Assembly (NCBI GenBank): GCA_002844335.1
Contig: CP019157.1
Location: 36,323-100,322 of the forward strand
DNA: 64,000 nucleotides
Direction of reading: 5' to 3'
From: Haloarcula taiwanensis
GTDB lineage: Archaea; Halobacteriota; Halobacteria; Halobacteriales; Haloarculaceae
The notes under the pieces were generated by a model. The model did no database searches and was not told the origin of the DNA. It saw nothing but the letters and a program-made list of their open reading frames with translations. The position numbers and the translations under genes were made by a program. Below, piece by piece: positions 7,684 to 16,468 of the stretch. The number at the start of each line of letters is the position of its first letter. Positions within the stretch are counted from its first letter, which is position 1.

Positions 7684-8072
7684 AAGTACTCGACGCGACA
7701 TTTCTCATCGACTATCTCAACGGTATCGACGCCACCGCTGAGTATCTACTAGCCCATGACGATGAACGGTTCATTATCCCGGCTCCAGCATACGCCGAGG
7801 TCCTTGTCGGAGAGGGGAATGCCCCGGACGGCGATGTAGCAGCGGTAAAAGCTGACCTGTCGTGGGGTGAAGTTTATGAGACCGACGCGGAGACAGCCGA
7901 GATAGCTGGCGAAATCGCTAGCGAGGTAGGACCGCAAGGCCCGTTCCTCGCGGGGATGGACGGTCTCATCGCCGCTGTGGGCCGAGAACTTGATGCACCT
8001 GTGGTCTCCGGTGACAGTGATCTCACGCACGAAGAGACCAAGCGCGTCGTAGACGTTGAAGAGTATCGCTGA
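7680..8072 (+). CDS. vapC: VapC PIN-domain ribonuclease toxin
   Basis: 130 residues. PIN-domain acidic residues are visible: D5 in MKVLDATFLIDYL, E40-region in APAYAEVLVGEG, D95-region in LAGMDGLIAAVG, and D115-region in VVSGDSDLTH. The ATGA overlap with vapB shows coupling. VapC toxins cleave tRNA or rRNA. The cassette abuts the truncated cydB, so it probably arrived by insertion. Confidence 0.9.
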   Translation: MKVLDATFLIDYLNGIDATAEYLLAHDDERFIIPAPAYAEVLVGEGNAPDGDVAAVKADLSWGEVYETDAETAEIAGEIASEVGPQGPFLAGMDGLIAAVGRELDAPVVSGDSDLTHEETKRVVDVEEYR

Positions 8073-8170
8073 GACCGACGATGCTGGCGTCAAGCTCGTC
8101 GACTTTCCGGACAGCCCGGTCAAGCTGTTTGTAGGAGTCGAAGTGCAGTATCAGAGAGAACGCCGCGTTT

Positions 8171-8370
8171 CTAGACCTGAATCGACGTTCGCACGGTCGT
8201 AGTCGCCTCGGAGAGTTGCAGCAGTGCGGCCCTACCGTTGACGTTGATTCCGAGCGATTCGAGCGCTTTGGGGCCCGTTTCGCCGGTTGTCCGGATGGCG
8301 CGAGTAGTCTTCGACGTGAATTTGGCACCGTTGTCGTTGATTCACTTCCAGGTATCCGAGTCCATCTCGC
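8171..8370 (-). pseudogene. Unidentified decayed coding region
   Basis: The minus strand gives a coding-like stretch FTSKTTRAIRTTGETGPKAL followed by ESLGINVNGRAALLQLSEAT to a stop at 8171, broken upstream by a stop and frameshift. A second coding-like piece in another frame (HFDSYKQLDRAVRKVDELD, about 8080-8150) lies downstream. I cannot assign either; probably one or two dead genes. Confidence 0.3.
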
Positions 8371-8441
8371 GCAACTTCTGAGTCGTCCGCTGGCGGGCGG
8401 GCAATCAGTTGCGAAATTCGTCAAAAGAGGGGACCGATCAG

Positions 8442-8780
8442 CTACTTCTCGGTGCCGCCGAGTCTCTCACGTAACTCATCTAACAGTGGTTCGACGTACT
8501 AAGAATCAGCATCGGGATCGTACTCCCGGATGGTATCAAGATACGTCTGGGCCGCGTCAGCAATGGTTTCGGCGAGCGCTTGCGTCGGCGCGACGGCTTC
8601 CGGCTCGGAAAGTTTCGGTGATTGTTCCCCGCGGTAGTCGGGGTTTTCGACGGCCTCTTCGCTGTAGCAGAACGTGAGATTCGTCCGTCCATCGCCGGCC
8701 GGTTCGAACACGAGATACATCGCGTCGATATAATAGTCATAGACGGCAACGTGGGGTGGCTGACCGTCGGTCACGCTCAC
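8442..8780 (-). CDS. Hypothetical protein with a probable premature stop
   Basis: The open frame 8780-8499 gives 93 residues (MSVTDGQPPHVAVYDYYIDA...) ending EYDPDADS. After its TAG the same frame stays open for 18 sense codons reading YVEPLLDELRERLGGTEK to a second TAG at 8442-8444, which looks like a natural helical C-terminus. Either the protein lost its tail through a point mutation or the tail is chance. Acidic, no family recognised. It diverges from the membrane protein at 8788. Confidence 0.55.
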
Positions 8781-8787
8781 ATAGGTA

Positions 8788-9011
8788 TGTTATCGATCCT
8801 TGCGATCGTCGTCGGATCGCAAGTAGACGCTCTGAACGTGGTCGGTCGAGCACGTCAGGCTACTACTGGGCTGTATCTCGTGGGTCAGTGGCTCCTCCCG
8901 ACGGCGATTTGGGTGGTCACCGCGACGGACATCGCAATCGTGGGAATGTCGACGCTGCTGTGGGGGCTCTGTCTCGTTGTCAGCATGCTTATTATGGCCC
9001 ACCAGGCCTAG
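8788..9011 (+). CDS. Small membrane protein
   Basis: 74 residues from ATG at 8788 with three hydrophobic segments (about 1-10, 29-47, 50-70: LYLVGQWLLPTAIWVVTATD, then IVGMSTLLWGLCLVVSMLIM). Its start lies 8 bp from the start of the divergent gene, which leaves little room for two separate promoters. No family recognised. Confidence 0.5.
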
Positions 9012-9133
9012 ACTGCTGGGTCCGGTGGGGATGCCTCCGGTGGAGTGTCGACCTCGATTGCTGATTGAGTCGACCTGTGCAATGCTCCCTGGATAGTGCT
9101 GCCTGAGGGGGGTTCGAGCAGGTAACCGTGGTG

Positions 9134-10219
9134 TCAGTAGTTCGGGTCAGCCCCAGTCGGTAGCACATGGAGGCGGCCGTCGCTATCCAGAATCTCGGGT
9201 TGTAAGGCGTCTGCCGACAGGGCATCGAGGAAGGCAGCCTCTCGCGGGCCCGGAGCACCAGTCGTGAACAGTGGAACCGGATAGGTAGCGGGGTAGCCGA
9301 TATCTCCCGGTCCACGGGGCTCGCCATCGACTTCGATCTGCAATATCCGGTAGTCGGTTGTCCCGCCGTCACGAAGGCTCCTGACATCTCGAACCGGAAT
9401 TCGCGTAATTGTGTCGTCTCTGTCGCTGACGGTGTCCACCTTCCGGTCGACCTGGCCAAACAGTTCGTCCGCGCCGCCTCTGGGTTGCCCCGCGAGGACG
9501 GTCTCTTTGAATATCTCCGGCCCACCTTGCACGTCAACTGTCCCGGCCAGGTGGATCTCACGAGCCGGCCCGCCCAGCGATGCCCAGTTGTCTAGGCGCC
9601 CGTTGTAGATGCCGAGTAGGTCCGCCCTCGTGATCGAGGTCACGCCACTGTCGTAGAGCGCCGTACTTACGACAATCACCGTCCCCGCTCGAAAGAGGTC
9701 GTGCCGGACGAATCCAGAGAGATCCAGTTCGCTGTCGATCGGGGCGTACGCCTCGGTGCCGAGCCCGGCAATCGAAATCGATCCTGTAGCGAGCGCGTCA
9801 CGGGCGTCGGTCTGGGTTGCGCTGGCGACCGTAATCTCGAAAGGTGGGGACAACGCCTGTCGAGTCGGGGACAGTCCGTGCTGGCGCCCGAAATATCCCG
9901 CCAGTCTGGGCCCGTCGCTTCCGAGGGTGTCGGCCAGCGACCTGCCGTACTCGTCGTCCGTCGGCAGGGGGTTCCCGTTCCAGAGCGTCGCAGCGCGGGC
10001 GACCGGACCAGTGAGCGCCACCGTTGCGATGTTGAGTGGCTCGGCAGTTGTTTCGGTTTCCGTCGGGGTGGCTGAGGCCGTCGCCGAGCGGTCGGCACGG
10101 TCAGTGGTGGAGTACCGTTCCGTCGGTCTGTCCCTGCCGAAGATTCCTGTACATCCAGCTGAGAGCCCCGGTGGACATAGAGCAGCGACACCCCGGAGAA
10201 AGGCTCTACGGGAGGGCAT
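9134..10219 (-). CDS. PstS-like phosphate-binding lipoprotein
   Basis: 361 residues. A Tat signal (RRAFLRG) is followed by a lipobox ending at Cys22 (LSAGC). The rest is a PBP-II-type periplasmic-binding fold: SISIAGLGTEAYAPID, FVRHDLFRAGTVIVVSTALY, ITRADLLGIYNGRLDNWASL (the PstS-type I-x-G-xI-xxWxxxxG block), and the C-terminal GYPATYPVPLFTTG. PstS proteins deliver phosphate to an ABC transporter, but no pst permease or ATPase is in the window, so it is an orphan; a sensory role or another oxyanion is possible. Confidence 0.82.
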   Translation of the reverse strand: MPSRRAFLRGVAALCPPGLSAGCTGIFGRDRPTERYSTTDRADRSATASATPTETETTAEPLNIATVALTGPVARAATLWNGNPLPTDDEYGRSLADTLGSDGPRLAGYFGRQHGLSPTRQALSPPFEITVASATQTDARDALATGSISIAGLGTEAYAPIDSELDLSGFVRHDLFRAGTVIVVSTALYDSGVTSITRADLLGIYNGRLDNWASLGGPAREIHLAGTVDVQGGPEIFKETVLAGQPRGGADELFGQVDRKVDTVSDRDDTITRIPVRDVRSLRDGGTTDYRILQIEVDGEPRGPGDIGYPATYPVPLFTTGAPGPREAAFLDALSADALQPEILDSDGRLHVLPTGADPNY

Positions 10220-10531
10220 CTGATTCGGACATACTGGCGACTATATGTAATAGTCGGGGGTATTCTCCTCCCAGCAGTGAGGGGGTGATAATCATTCCAC
10301 GACTGGCAGCCACAGCACGGTGCAGAGGGGTACGGAGTCCCTCTGGCAGGTCTGGTGGGTATCTTTCCACTCGCACAGCGCACCACGAGGTCGGACACTC
10401 GGGATGCGGAACTCGATATCCCCAGTCCAGACTCCACAGCACGGGAAGGTATAGGTACCCTGATCAGGTCATGAGAGTCCAGAGTTCAACCACACCAGAC
10501 TCTTGTGTGTGAGCTCTGGCGTGGAATCTGT
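10220..10531. other. Intergenic
   Basis: Divergent region between the lipoprotein gene and a small zinc-ribbon gene. It probably holds both promoters; no clear palindrome or coding frame is seen. Confidence 0.4.
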
Positions 10532-10675
10532 ATGCTTGACGCAGAATTCGAAGTATGCACCGAGTGTGGCAACCTGCACATGGAAGGCGGCTCTGCACCC
10601 GACCACGTGGATGCGTGTGCCGTTTGTGACGGGCATCTCACCGACGTCGAACTGGACGACATTATCGGGCTGTAG
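10532..10675 (+). CDS. Small zinc-ribbon protein, 47 residues
   Basis: ATG at 10532 opens MLDAEFEVCTECGNLHMEGG, then the second knuckle CAVCDGHL and the acidic tail TDVELDDIIGL. Cys9, Cys12, Cys29 and Cys32 make a two-knuckle zinc ribbon. The composition is haloarchaeal. It is too short for ordinary gene callers. Function unknown. Confidence 0.6.
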   Translation: MLDAEFEVCTECGNLHMEGGSAPDHVDACAVCDGHLTDVELDDIIGL

Positions 10676-11072
10676 TACAGCTTGACCACCCCTCTCATCA
10701 GGCCGGCTTCAGAGTGGTGTGAGTCGAAATCGACGTCTCCCGAGCCAGCAGGACCGACAGGGTATCGTCTATCGGGACGTCCGTTCGTGCTGAACCAGTC
10801 AGGACGACTGAATACTGGACGGTGGATTTCCGAAGGGGTTCGGTGGGTGGACCGTCACTTCGCCGTCTCGACATCCGTAATCGGTAGAGCCTCGGTGCGA
10901 CTCATCAAAGATACGCACCTTCTATCACCGTCAGCTCATCAGTCTCGGTAATAACACCTACCACAGTGTCATTTAGTTTATCAGGCGTTGAAATACTACT
11001 ATGATTACTGAGACAGAACTTATAGCTCTCCAAACCAATGCCGTTGATCGAGTGCTGTTAACCGTTCTACAG
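10676..11072. other. Intergenic, no convincing gene
   Basis: The stretch is moderately AT-rich near 10940-11030 and has no supportable coding frame. It ends at a 14-bp sequence identical to the terminal repeat of the element at 60210-60593. Confidence 0.35.
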
Positions 11073-11086
11073 AGCGTGTCATAGAA
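11073..11086. repeat. Solitary terminal-repeat sequence of the 60.2-kb element
   Basis: AGCGTGTCATAGAA is identical to the inner 14 bp of the terminal inverted repeats at 60211-60224 and 60579-60592. No inverted partner is seen within several kb, so this may be the scar of a lost or one-ended element. Confidence 0.5.
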
Positions 11087-11153
11087 AGCTTCGCACCGTC
11101 TGTCTATCCACTTCTTGTCAAAACTCGCGTGCGAGATGGAGGGCGCGTATCGG

Positions 11154-11255
11154 TCACGGGGCGTCCGGGAGGATGCCGAGTTGTCTCATCATGCCGAGTG
11201 CATCGTAACTCGCCCATCGTTCCGCAATCATCCCGTCCTCGATACGGGCGAATAT
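11154..11255 (-). pseudogene. C-terminal remnant of a SnoaL-like ester cyclase
   Basis: The minus strand reads IIFARIEDGMIAERWASYDA then LGMMRQLGILPDAP and stops. This matches the C-terminal signature of SnoaL-type polyketide/ester cyclases (RIEDGKIAE-x-W...DxxGLLxQLG). A stop codon precedes it in frame and the rest of the gene is absent. Confidence 0.65.
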
Positions 11256-11394
11256 GATTCAGCGGGTGCGGGAAACGGTCAAACAGTACCTTGAGTCGGG
11301 TGCAGAGAACCACACCGCAGTTGATGCGTGCATAGAGTGTGGGGACCCATCGTTCATAGGCGCTGGCCGGTGTGCTGATTGTTTAGACAACTAA
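11254..11394 (+). CDS. Small zinc-ribbon protein, 46 residues
   Basis: ATG at 11254 gives MIQRVRETVKQYLESGAENH, an amphipathic helix, followed by CIECGDPSFIGAGRCADCLD. The CxxC...CxxC spacing suits a zinc knuckle. It overlaps the end of the cyclase remnant on the other strand. Unknown function. Confidence 0.5.
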   Translation: MIQRVRETVKQYLESGAENHTAVDACIECGDPSFIGAGRCADCLDN

Positions 11395-11441
11395 TTGTGA
11401 CTAACCCGGGAGAGACTGTCCCTTACTAAAGACAGCAGCCT

Positions 11442-12626
11442 TTAGCGAGTATTGGTTACTATTTGCTCAATTTCGTCACCAGTGAGTCCAGTCTGGTAAA
11501 TACGAAGATCGGCTAACTTTCCGACCATCAGATTATACCAGTCCGGATTTCTGGTACCATACCAGCTCCCGACAGTCTCATGCGACCAGTAGTCTGAGAC
11601 GTTGGGACTGTACCCGGGCATGGTTTCGTCAACGAAGCGCTGCTCTCCATCGAGGAAGAATCTCACTGACGACTGCGGATCAACGACATACATAAAATGA
11701 TGCCATTCATTTATCGGGATAGTCATCTCGCCAGTGGTCTGATCTTCAGTTGAGTAGCTAACACCACCTCTCTGTGATCTGATACTCAGTCGTAGTCGCA
11801 CTTGATCGTCTACGGGGACACCCTGAACCACATACTCTGCGTCATTCCTGAAGATGTGATGTATCGGCTGGTCGTTATTTTGATGCCGCATCCCGGAAGG
11901 CTGGTCAAAATACACCCAGCCGCCGATACTTGCTGGTCCGCTGTTAGAAGCCATGATGCTCAACTCCTCGTTTGCGCCGCGAGCGATCATCATACCAACA
12001 GAACCATCCAACGAAACCGACTCTCGTTCCTGATACGTTCCGAGTTCAGGATTGCCTCGCTCAATCGAGATATCGTTGTCACCGGCAACATCACTAAATC
12101 CGGACTGGAACGGCCATCGACTCACCAGCGCTTCCTCTGCAACGGTCTCTGTCGCAGGTTGCCTCGTTGCGTCCGTCTCGGTTTCTGTACCAGACTGCTG
12201 CCTCGGCTGCGATTGGCGCGCTTGATTTTCTGTTTCAAATGTCGCAAGCGTTGTTGGTGATTCCCCGTCAATCATGTAGACTACCCTGATTGCCGTACCA
12301 GCGGCCACTGGTTGCTCCCAGTTGACAACTGCTGGGCCAATAGTCGCCGTTGCGCTTGAGGACAGGGCTGTGTCCGCTTGTGCCTGTGTTGAACCAAGTT
12401 GGTTCCAAGAGGCCACAGTTCCAGCGTTGCTACGAATCTCAAGTTGCTGCGCTACCAGTGATCCCCCACCTTCGTATATAATTCGCAGTCGTTCATCGGA
12501 TCGCTCGAACCGAAAGTTTGCAGCCTCTAATCCACCAGAGTTCTCACTACCACCGATCATCCGGAGACAACCGCTCAATCCAGCTGTGCCGAGCCCTGCA
12601 GCGGACGTAAGTACACGCCGCCGCAT
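11442..12626 (-). CDS. Tat lipoprotein with pilin-like domain and LamG-type C-terminal domain
   Basis: 394 residues from MRRRVLTSAAGLGTAGLSGC; the RR motif and lipobox Cys favour this start over the ATG six codons upstream. Residues about 35-140 (FRFERSDERLRIIYEGGGSL, then LEIRSNAG, WNQLGSTQ, IRVVYMIDGESPTTLATFE) resemble the beta domain of haloarchaeal type IV pilins. After a Gln/Thr-rich linker, residues 170-394 look like a concanavalin/LamG jelly roll (SIGGWVYFDQPSG, WHHFMYVVDPQSSVRFFLDG, LADLRIYQTGLTGDEI). It should be lipid-anchored outside the membrane. It shares its first half with the protein at 17729-18868 but not its second. Ligand unknown. Confidence 0.75.
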   Translation of the reverse strand: MRRRVLTSAAGLGTAGLSGCLRMIGGSENSGGLEAANFRFERSDERLRIIYEGGGSLVAQQLEIRSNAGTVASWNQLGSTQAQADTALSSSATATIGPAVVNWEQPVAAGTAIRVVYMIDGESPTTLATFETENQARQSQPRQQSGTETETDATRQPATETVAEEALVSRWPFQSGFSDVAGDNDISIERGNPELGTYQERESVSLDGSVGMMIARGANEELSIMASNSGPASIGGWVYFDQPSGMRHQNNDQPIHHIFRNDAEYVVQGVPVDDQVRLRLSIRSQRGGVSYSTEDQTTGEMTIPINEWHHFMYVVDPQSSVRFFLDGEQRFVDETMPGYSPNVSDYWSHETVGSWYGTRNPDWYNLMVGKLADLRIYQTGLTGDEIEQIVTNTR

Positions 12627-12940
12627 CCAGCCCTTATAAACCATGTATTATCGTGAATGTCCAGATGACATATAGTTTTATATCGATTATTAGATGTTGT
12701 AATTAGGCTACGTAATCGACAACAAGCAGCCTCTCACTAACGAATATTGGGTCTCAGGGCCTGGTTATTATAATCTTCTCAGTACGACAGAAGTGTTTCA
12801 CTAAATGCCCAGAAGAAGCAGTTGGATACATCATCACAGAGATATAGGACGACATCCATTTTGGAGAGAATAATCGTACGGGCGTCAATTAATCTCAGCG
12901 CCGAGTTATCCAGATATCACACGTCGATATACTCGCAAGA

Positions 12941-13474
12941 TCAGGCGACGCGCTTGGCACACGTTCGAATGGTATCGTAGACAGCCTCAGGCTCGTCAAC
13001 GTTCTCTAGTCGAAGCGGACCCAGCCCACGGTTCATCGAGATTGTTCCGTACCCCAAAATCGACTGAATACGATTCTGGTTGAGTTCATGACTGCGAATT
13101 TTATCGAATCGAATGCCCTTCGAATGGGTACGGAATAGGAGTTCGTACTCCTGTTCAACACGGCTGCTCGTCACGACATAGGTTGTCCGGACGAGAATAA
13201 TAGTTCGGACCAGAAACCGGACGGTCAAGACGAGTCCGAGCAGCAAAACAACGAGTGCAGCCGTATTTGTGATGTCGGGTGACCCCAGCGCTTCAGGATT
13301 AAGTTGGAGGTATCCAACCACACCCAGACTGAGGAATAAGACGACAGCCAGTCGAATCAACGTTGGCTTGGTCGTCGGATTGGTTTCGAGAATGACTTCG
13401 TTGTGGTCATTCGGCTGGTCTGCGGTGGTCGACTGACTCGATCCATTCGAAGTCTGTTGGTCTTGTTGTGACAT
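12941..13474 (-). CDS. PH-domain (bPH2-like) membrane protein
   Basis: 177 residues from MSQQDQQTSNGSS. A polar N-terminal 45 residues precede two membrane helices (about 47-65, 75-105), then a bacterial-PH-like domain: TTYVVTSSRVEQEYELLFRT, HSKGIRFDKIRSHELNQNRI, SILGYGTISMNRG. This is the YdbT/bPH_2 pattern. The ATG sits one base after the Yip1-family gene stop, so the two are an operon. Family function is unclear, often linked to membrane stress or envelope proteins. Confidence 0.8.
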   Translation of the reverse strand: MSQQDQQTSNGSSQSTTADQPNDHNEVILETNPTTKPTLIRLAVVLFLSLGVVGYLQLNPEALGSPDITNTAALVVLLLGLVLTVRFLVRTIILVRTTYVVTSSRVEQEYELLFRTHSKGIRFDKIRSHELNQNRIQSILGYGTISMNRGLGPLRLENVDEPEAVYDTIRTCAKRVA

Positions 13475-13475
13475 G

Positions 13476-14267
13476 TTAGGCGATGATGTATGCGACGATG
13501 GACCCGGTAACGTACACAACCGGTGAGAGGGCGACGGCGACGACAGCAATCGCCGCGTTACTCCGCGTTGCCCGGTGATTTATTCGAGCACCGAGGTACA
13601 GCGAGAAGAGATAATACAGTAGCGTCAGTGTGAGTATCGCCAGTATCCACTGTCCTTCGGCTGAAATAGTGGTGACACCGAGAGAATCTGGTCGACCGCC
13701 GGGAAGCTCGACGCCCGCTCCAAGCGCATCAATGATAGCGTAAACGAACGCGGCCTGGAGGTTCCTGATGAGCTGGCGTGCACCACTGACGCCTGCTTGA
13801 TTAGTCAGATACCAGACCGCGGAGAACGTCGCGACGAGATACGCACTTGTCGTGTACACGACAGTGTGCATACTCTGGACGATCCCCTGCGAATCTCGAA
13901 CGATGAGGACGCCCACATGGAACGTCACCAGTGTGATTGCAGTTGCTATCGAAATAAACAGGGAGTTCTGAACGAATGCCGTGAGCAACTGCCAACTGGC
14001 CACCGGATCAATACCATATGAACCAGCGATTCTAGCGAAGTCCTCCGGAGCAGACTGTGAAGACTGAACACCAATGCCGGCGAGGGTAAGCGGGACCGCG
14101 TATGCGGCAAGGTTCACAAAGTAGACTCCCAAGAGTGAACCCAATTGTCGGATCACACCAAGCCGGGAAGCCCCATACGAATCTGTTTGAAATTCCACAA
14201 ATTTGTGTGGGCGGAAGATGGCATCGAATCCACCACGTAGTATTGCCCCCACACCTCTCACAGGCAT
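13476..14267 (-). CDS. Yip1-family membrane protein
   Basis: 263 residues. The N-terminus GAILRGGFDAIFRPHKFVEF is the usual Yip1-family opening (..P..fF), followed by five membrane segments (about 45-70, 100-125, 130-155, 205-225, 240-262). It is the first gene of a two-gene minus-strand operon with the PH-domain protein. Prokaryotic Yip1 proteins are envelope proteins of unknown function. Confidence 0.75.
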   Translation of the reverse strand: MPVRGVGAILRGGFDAIFRPHKFVEFQTDSYGASRLGVIRQLGSLLGVYFVNLAAYAVPLTLAGIGVQSSQSAPEDFARIAGSYGIDPVASWQLLTAFVQNSLFISIATAITLVTFHVGVLIVRDSQGIVQSMHTVVYTTSAYLVATFSAVWYLTNQAGVSGARQLIRNLQAAFVYAIIDALGAGVELPGGRPDSLGVTTISAEGQWILAILTLTLLYYLFSLYLGARINHRATRSNAAIAVVAVALSPVVYVTGSIVAYIIA

Positions 14268-14361
14268 ATACCCTCCCTATTTTATCAAGGATACTTATTT
14301 TTTGCTTTCATAGTACTTCTGAATAGTCTGTTTTTAGTATCGACAATTGTATTGGTTGAAT

Positions 14362-14880
14362 ATGACTCGCCGGGCTGGGAGATTACCCCTGATCATTACT
14401 GTGGCTGTGTCACTCTGGACTGCCGGACTCGTGCTCGGGTACTTGCTCACCCTCGGGTCTCCCCGAGAGCTATTTTTCGCCTGTTGGGGGGCTTCAGTTG
14501 TTCTGGTGCCCGTTGTACTTCTTGACAGTCTCCGATCTGGGACATTCTCGTGGCTGGTCATCGTCGGTGTCCTCGTTCCAGGACTCAATCTACTCGTCGG
14601 AGCAACATACGCCCTGTCGCAGTTCCGGCGTCGGCACGGGAAGGCGAACACTCGTCACGGCTTGCTCTTCTTTTCTGGTGTCTGCAGTTCCACACTCGCT
14701 GTTGTCATTGCCCCGTACGTACTCGGCCCAATCGCCCTCGTCTGTGGCTACGTGGTTCGGCGACAGTACAGCACCCGGGAAGGGGCGCTTATGCTGACAG
14801 CCGGAAGCGTCACCATGCTGTTCGGATTAGCACTGAACGCCGTCGTGTTCCTGTTCGTTCGCCCTGGTCCAATTCTCTGA
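14362..14880 (+). CDS. Multi-helix membrane protein of unknown function
   Basis: 172 residues from MTRRAGRLPLIITVAVSLWT, with five or six hydrophobic helices and a basic loop SQFRRRHGKAN in the middle. The last part (GPIALVCGYVVRRQYSTREG, then LTAGSVTMLFGLALNAVVFL) resembles haloarchaeal small DUF4190-like membrane proteins. It diverges from the Yip1 operon. Confidence 0.6.
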   Translation: MTRRAGRLPLIITVAVSLWTAGLVLGYLLTLGSPRELFFACWGASVVLVPVVLLDSLRSGTFSWLVIVGVLVPGLNLLVGATYALSQFRRRHGKANTRHGLLFFSGVCSSTLAVVIAPYVLGPIALVCGYVVRRQYSTREGALMLTAGSVTMLFGLALNAVVFLFVRPGPIL

Positions 14881-15247
14881 GAACCGTGAATGTTTGAGTG
14901 GGTTACTGTTGATGTCGGAATGGCTGACGTCTGATAGCTCATACACGTTGTAATAGCAATATATATCAGGTATGTTGCCCGTTTGAAAACCATTTTATTA
15001 TAGATATTCTTGGCATGATTATGCTGCGCTATCGGCCCCGATTACTGCTCTTCGTTGTCATTAGCAGCGTCTTCGAACCGTTGATACAAGCCACCATACC
15101 ACCTCTGGCTCGCTTGAGAACAAAATTGGATTTTGAGCCGTTTTCATCGAGAACTACACATTGGCAACAGGCTTCAAAACGGCTGCCCCGGTTGACTATC
15201 TCTGAGTCACACCGAGGCAATGCCTCTCAGTTGTTCTGGTGTCGCTC
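14881..15247. other. Intergenic, AT-rich
   Basis: AT-rich between 14930 and 15020. A 78-codon open frame at 15015-15251 is not supported by composition or family. Presumably holds the promoter of the propeller operon. Confidence 0.4.
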
Positions 15248-16468
15248 ATGACCGAGTCAAGTCTGACAAAATATAGTCGACGGACGCTACTGGCGACGCT
15301 TGGTAGCGGACTCCTCACTGGGTGTCTGAGAACGGGGACTGAGACACCATCGACAGCGACTCCAACCGAGGCGCAGTCGACCACAGAAAGTTCGACAACC
15401 GAAGTGACGACATCACCTTCGGTGACAAGTACACCGGAACCACCAGTGTCACTGGCCCGCGAATGGAACGCATTTTTCAATCCGATAGGAAGCGCTGTCG
15501 TAGACGACAACGTGGTCTATTCCGGATCCCGTGAGGGTGTGCGGGCGCTTTCTGTGACCAATGGTGCAGAGCGCTGGCAGACGAAGCAAGACCGCATCTC
15601 ACTGCTCGGAACAGTTGACAGCGATACACTCTACTATACATCGTTTTTAGAGCCTGGGCTGTACAAAGCGAGCACTGAAACCGGAGAAATCGCCGGGACA
15701 GCGGATATCGGTCCTGCTGGCGGGCCACCTGCCGTTACGGACGATTATGTCGTGGTTGGAACCGACCACAACTCAAATGATGGCACAACAAACAAAGTCG
15801 TCGGATTATCGAAACGTGATTTCAGTCAGGTTTGGTCGGTTTCTGAAACGGACAGATCGTACACGGGCGGTATTGCGTTTAATGGACAGGCTATCGTCGG
15901 ATTCGGTACTAGGGATCAAAATCGAATCGAAGCTCGGAATCCGGCCACGGGAACTGTCACTTGGACCGTTGACGGCTACGTGACCGCGCCGCTCCGGCAG
16001 TACGACGGAAGTCTGTACGCGCCAGTTGCTGGTGGGGGTGGCGTGGAGCTAGTGAAAATCGACTCCGACGGTTCGGTTGCCTGGCGGCATCTACTCGAGG
16101 AACAGACCGACTCCATGTATGTCTACACTGCGGCACCGACCTTCCATCGCAATCGTGCGTATTTTGCGTCCTACTCACAGGTACACGCAGTCGACCTTGA
16201 TACAGGTGAGACGGTGTGGCAGACGACCACCGACCGACCAATGAAATCATCACCAGCTATCGTCGGCGACCACGTATGGGTTACGCCGACCGAATTGCCC
16301 GACGAAGAGCGCAATCGAGAGTTGTACGGGTTCGACATTGAAACAGGAGAACAGCAGGTCCGAACTCGCTTCGCTGCGTCAACACACGACGCCCTCGCGT
16401 TAGGAAACACGTTGGCAGTCGTGATGGAAAACCAGATGGTGGCGTTCTCGCTGGAGACAAACACATGA
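15248..16468 (+). CDS. Tat lipoprotein, PQQ-type beta-propeller
   Basis: 406 residues from MTESSLTKYSRRTLLATLGS. The RR motif and lipobox (LLTGC, Cys about 26) are followed by a Thr/Ser/Pro-rich linker to about residue 65. Propeller blades with PQQ-like repeats follow: VVYSGSREGVRALSVTNGAE-RW, HAVDLDTGETVWQTTTDRPM, LYGFDIETGEQQVRTRF. Such proteins bind surface partners or cofactors; none is specified here. Its last four bases overlap the next propeller gene. The GTG nine bases upstream is a less likely start. Confidence 0.85.
   Translation: MTESSLTKYSRRTLLATLGSGLLTGCLRTGTETPSTATPTEAQSTTESSTTEVTTSPSVTSTPEPPVSLAREWNAFFNPIGSAVVDDNVVYSGSREGVRALSVTNGAERWQTKQDRISLLGTVDSDTLYYTSFLEPGLYKASTETGEIAGTADIGPAGGPPAVTDDYVVVGTDHNSNDGTTNKVVGLSKRDFSQVWSVSETDRSYTGGIAFNGQAIVGFGTRDQNRIEARNPATGTVTWTVDGYVTAPLRQYDGSLYAPVAGGGGVELVKIDSDGSVAWRHLLEEQTDSMYVYTAAPTFHRNRAYFASYSQVHAVDLDTGETVWQTTTDRPMKSSPAIVGDHVWVTPTELPDEERNRELYGFDIETGEQQVRTRFAASTHDALALGNTLAVVMENQMVAFSLETNT

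Noticed and set aside
9701..10223. Long plus-strand frames across the PstS-like gene
   Set aside because: Antisense shadows; the minus strand has a lipobox and the binding-protein fold.
10682..10951. 89-codon open frame
   Set aside because: No start context, family, partner or acidic composition supports it.
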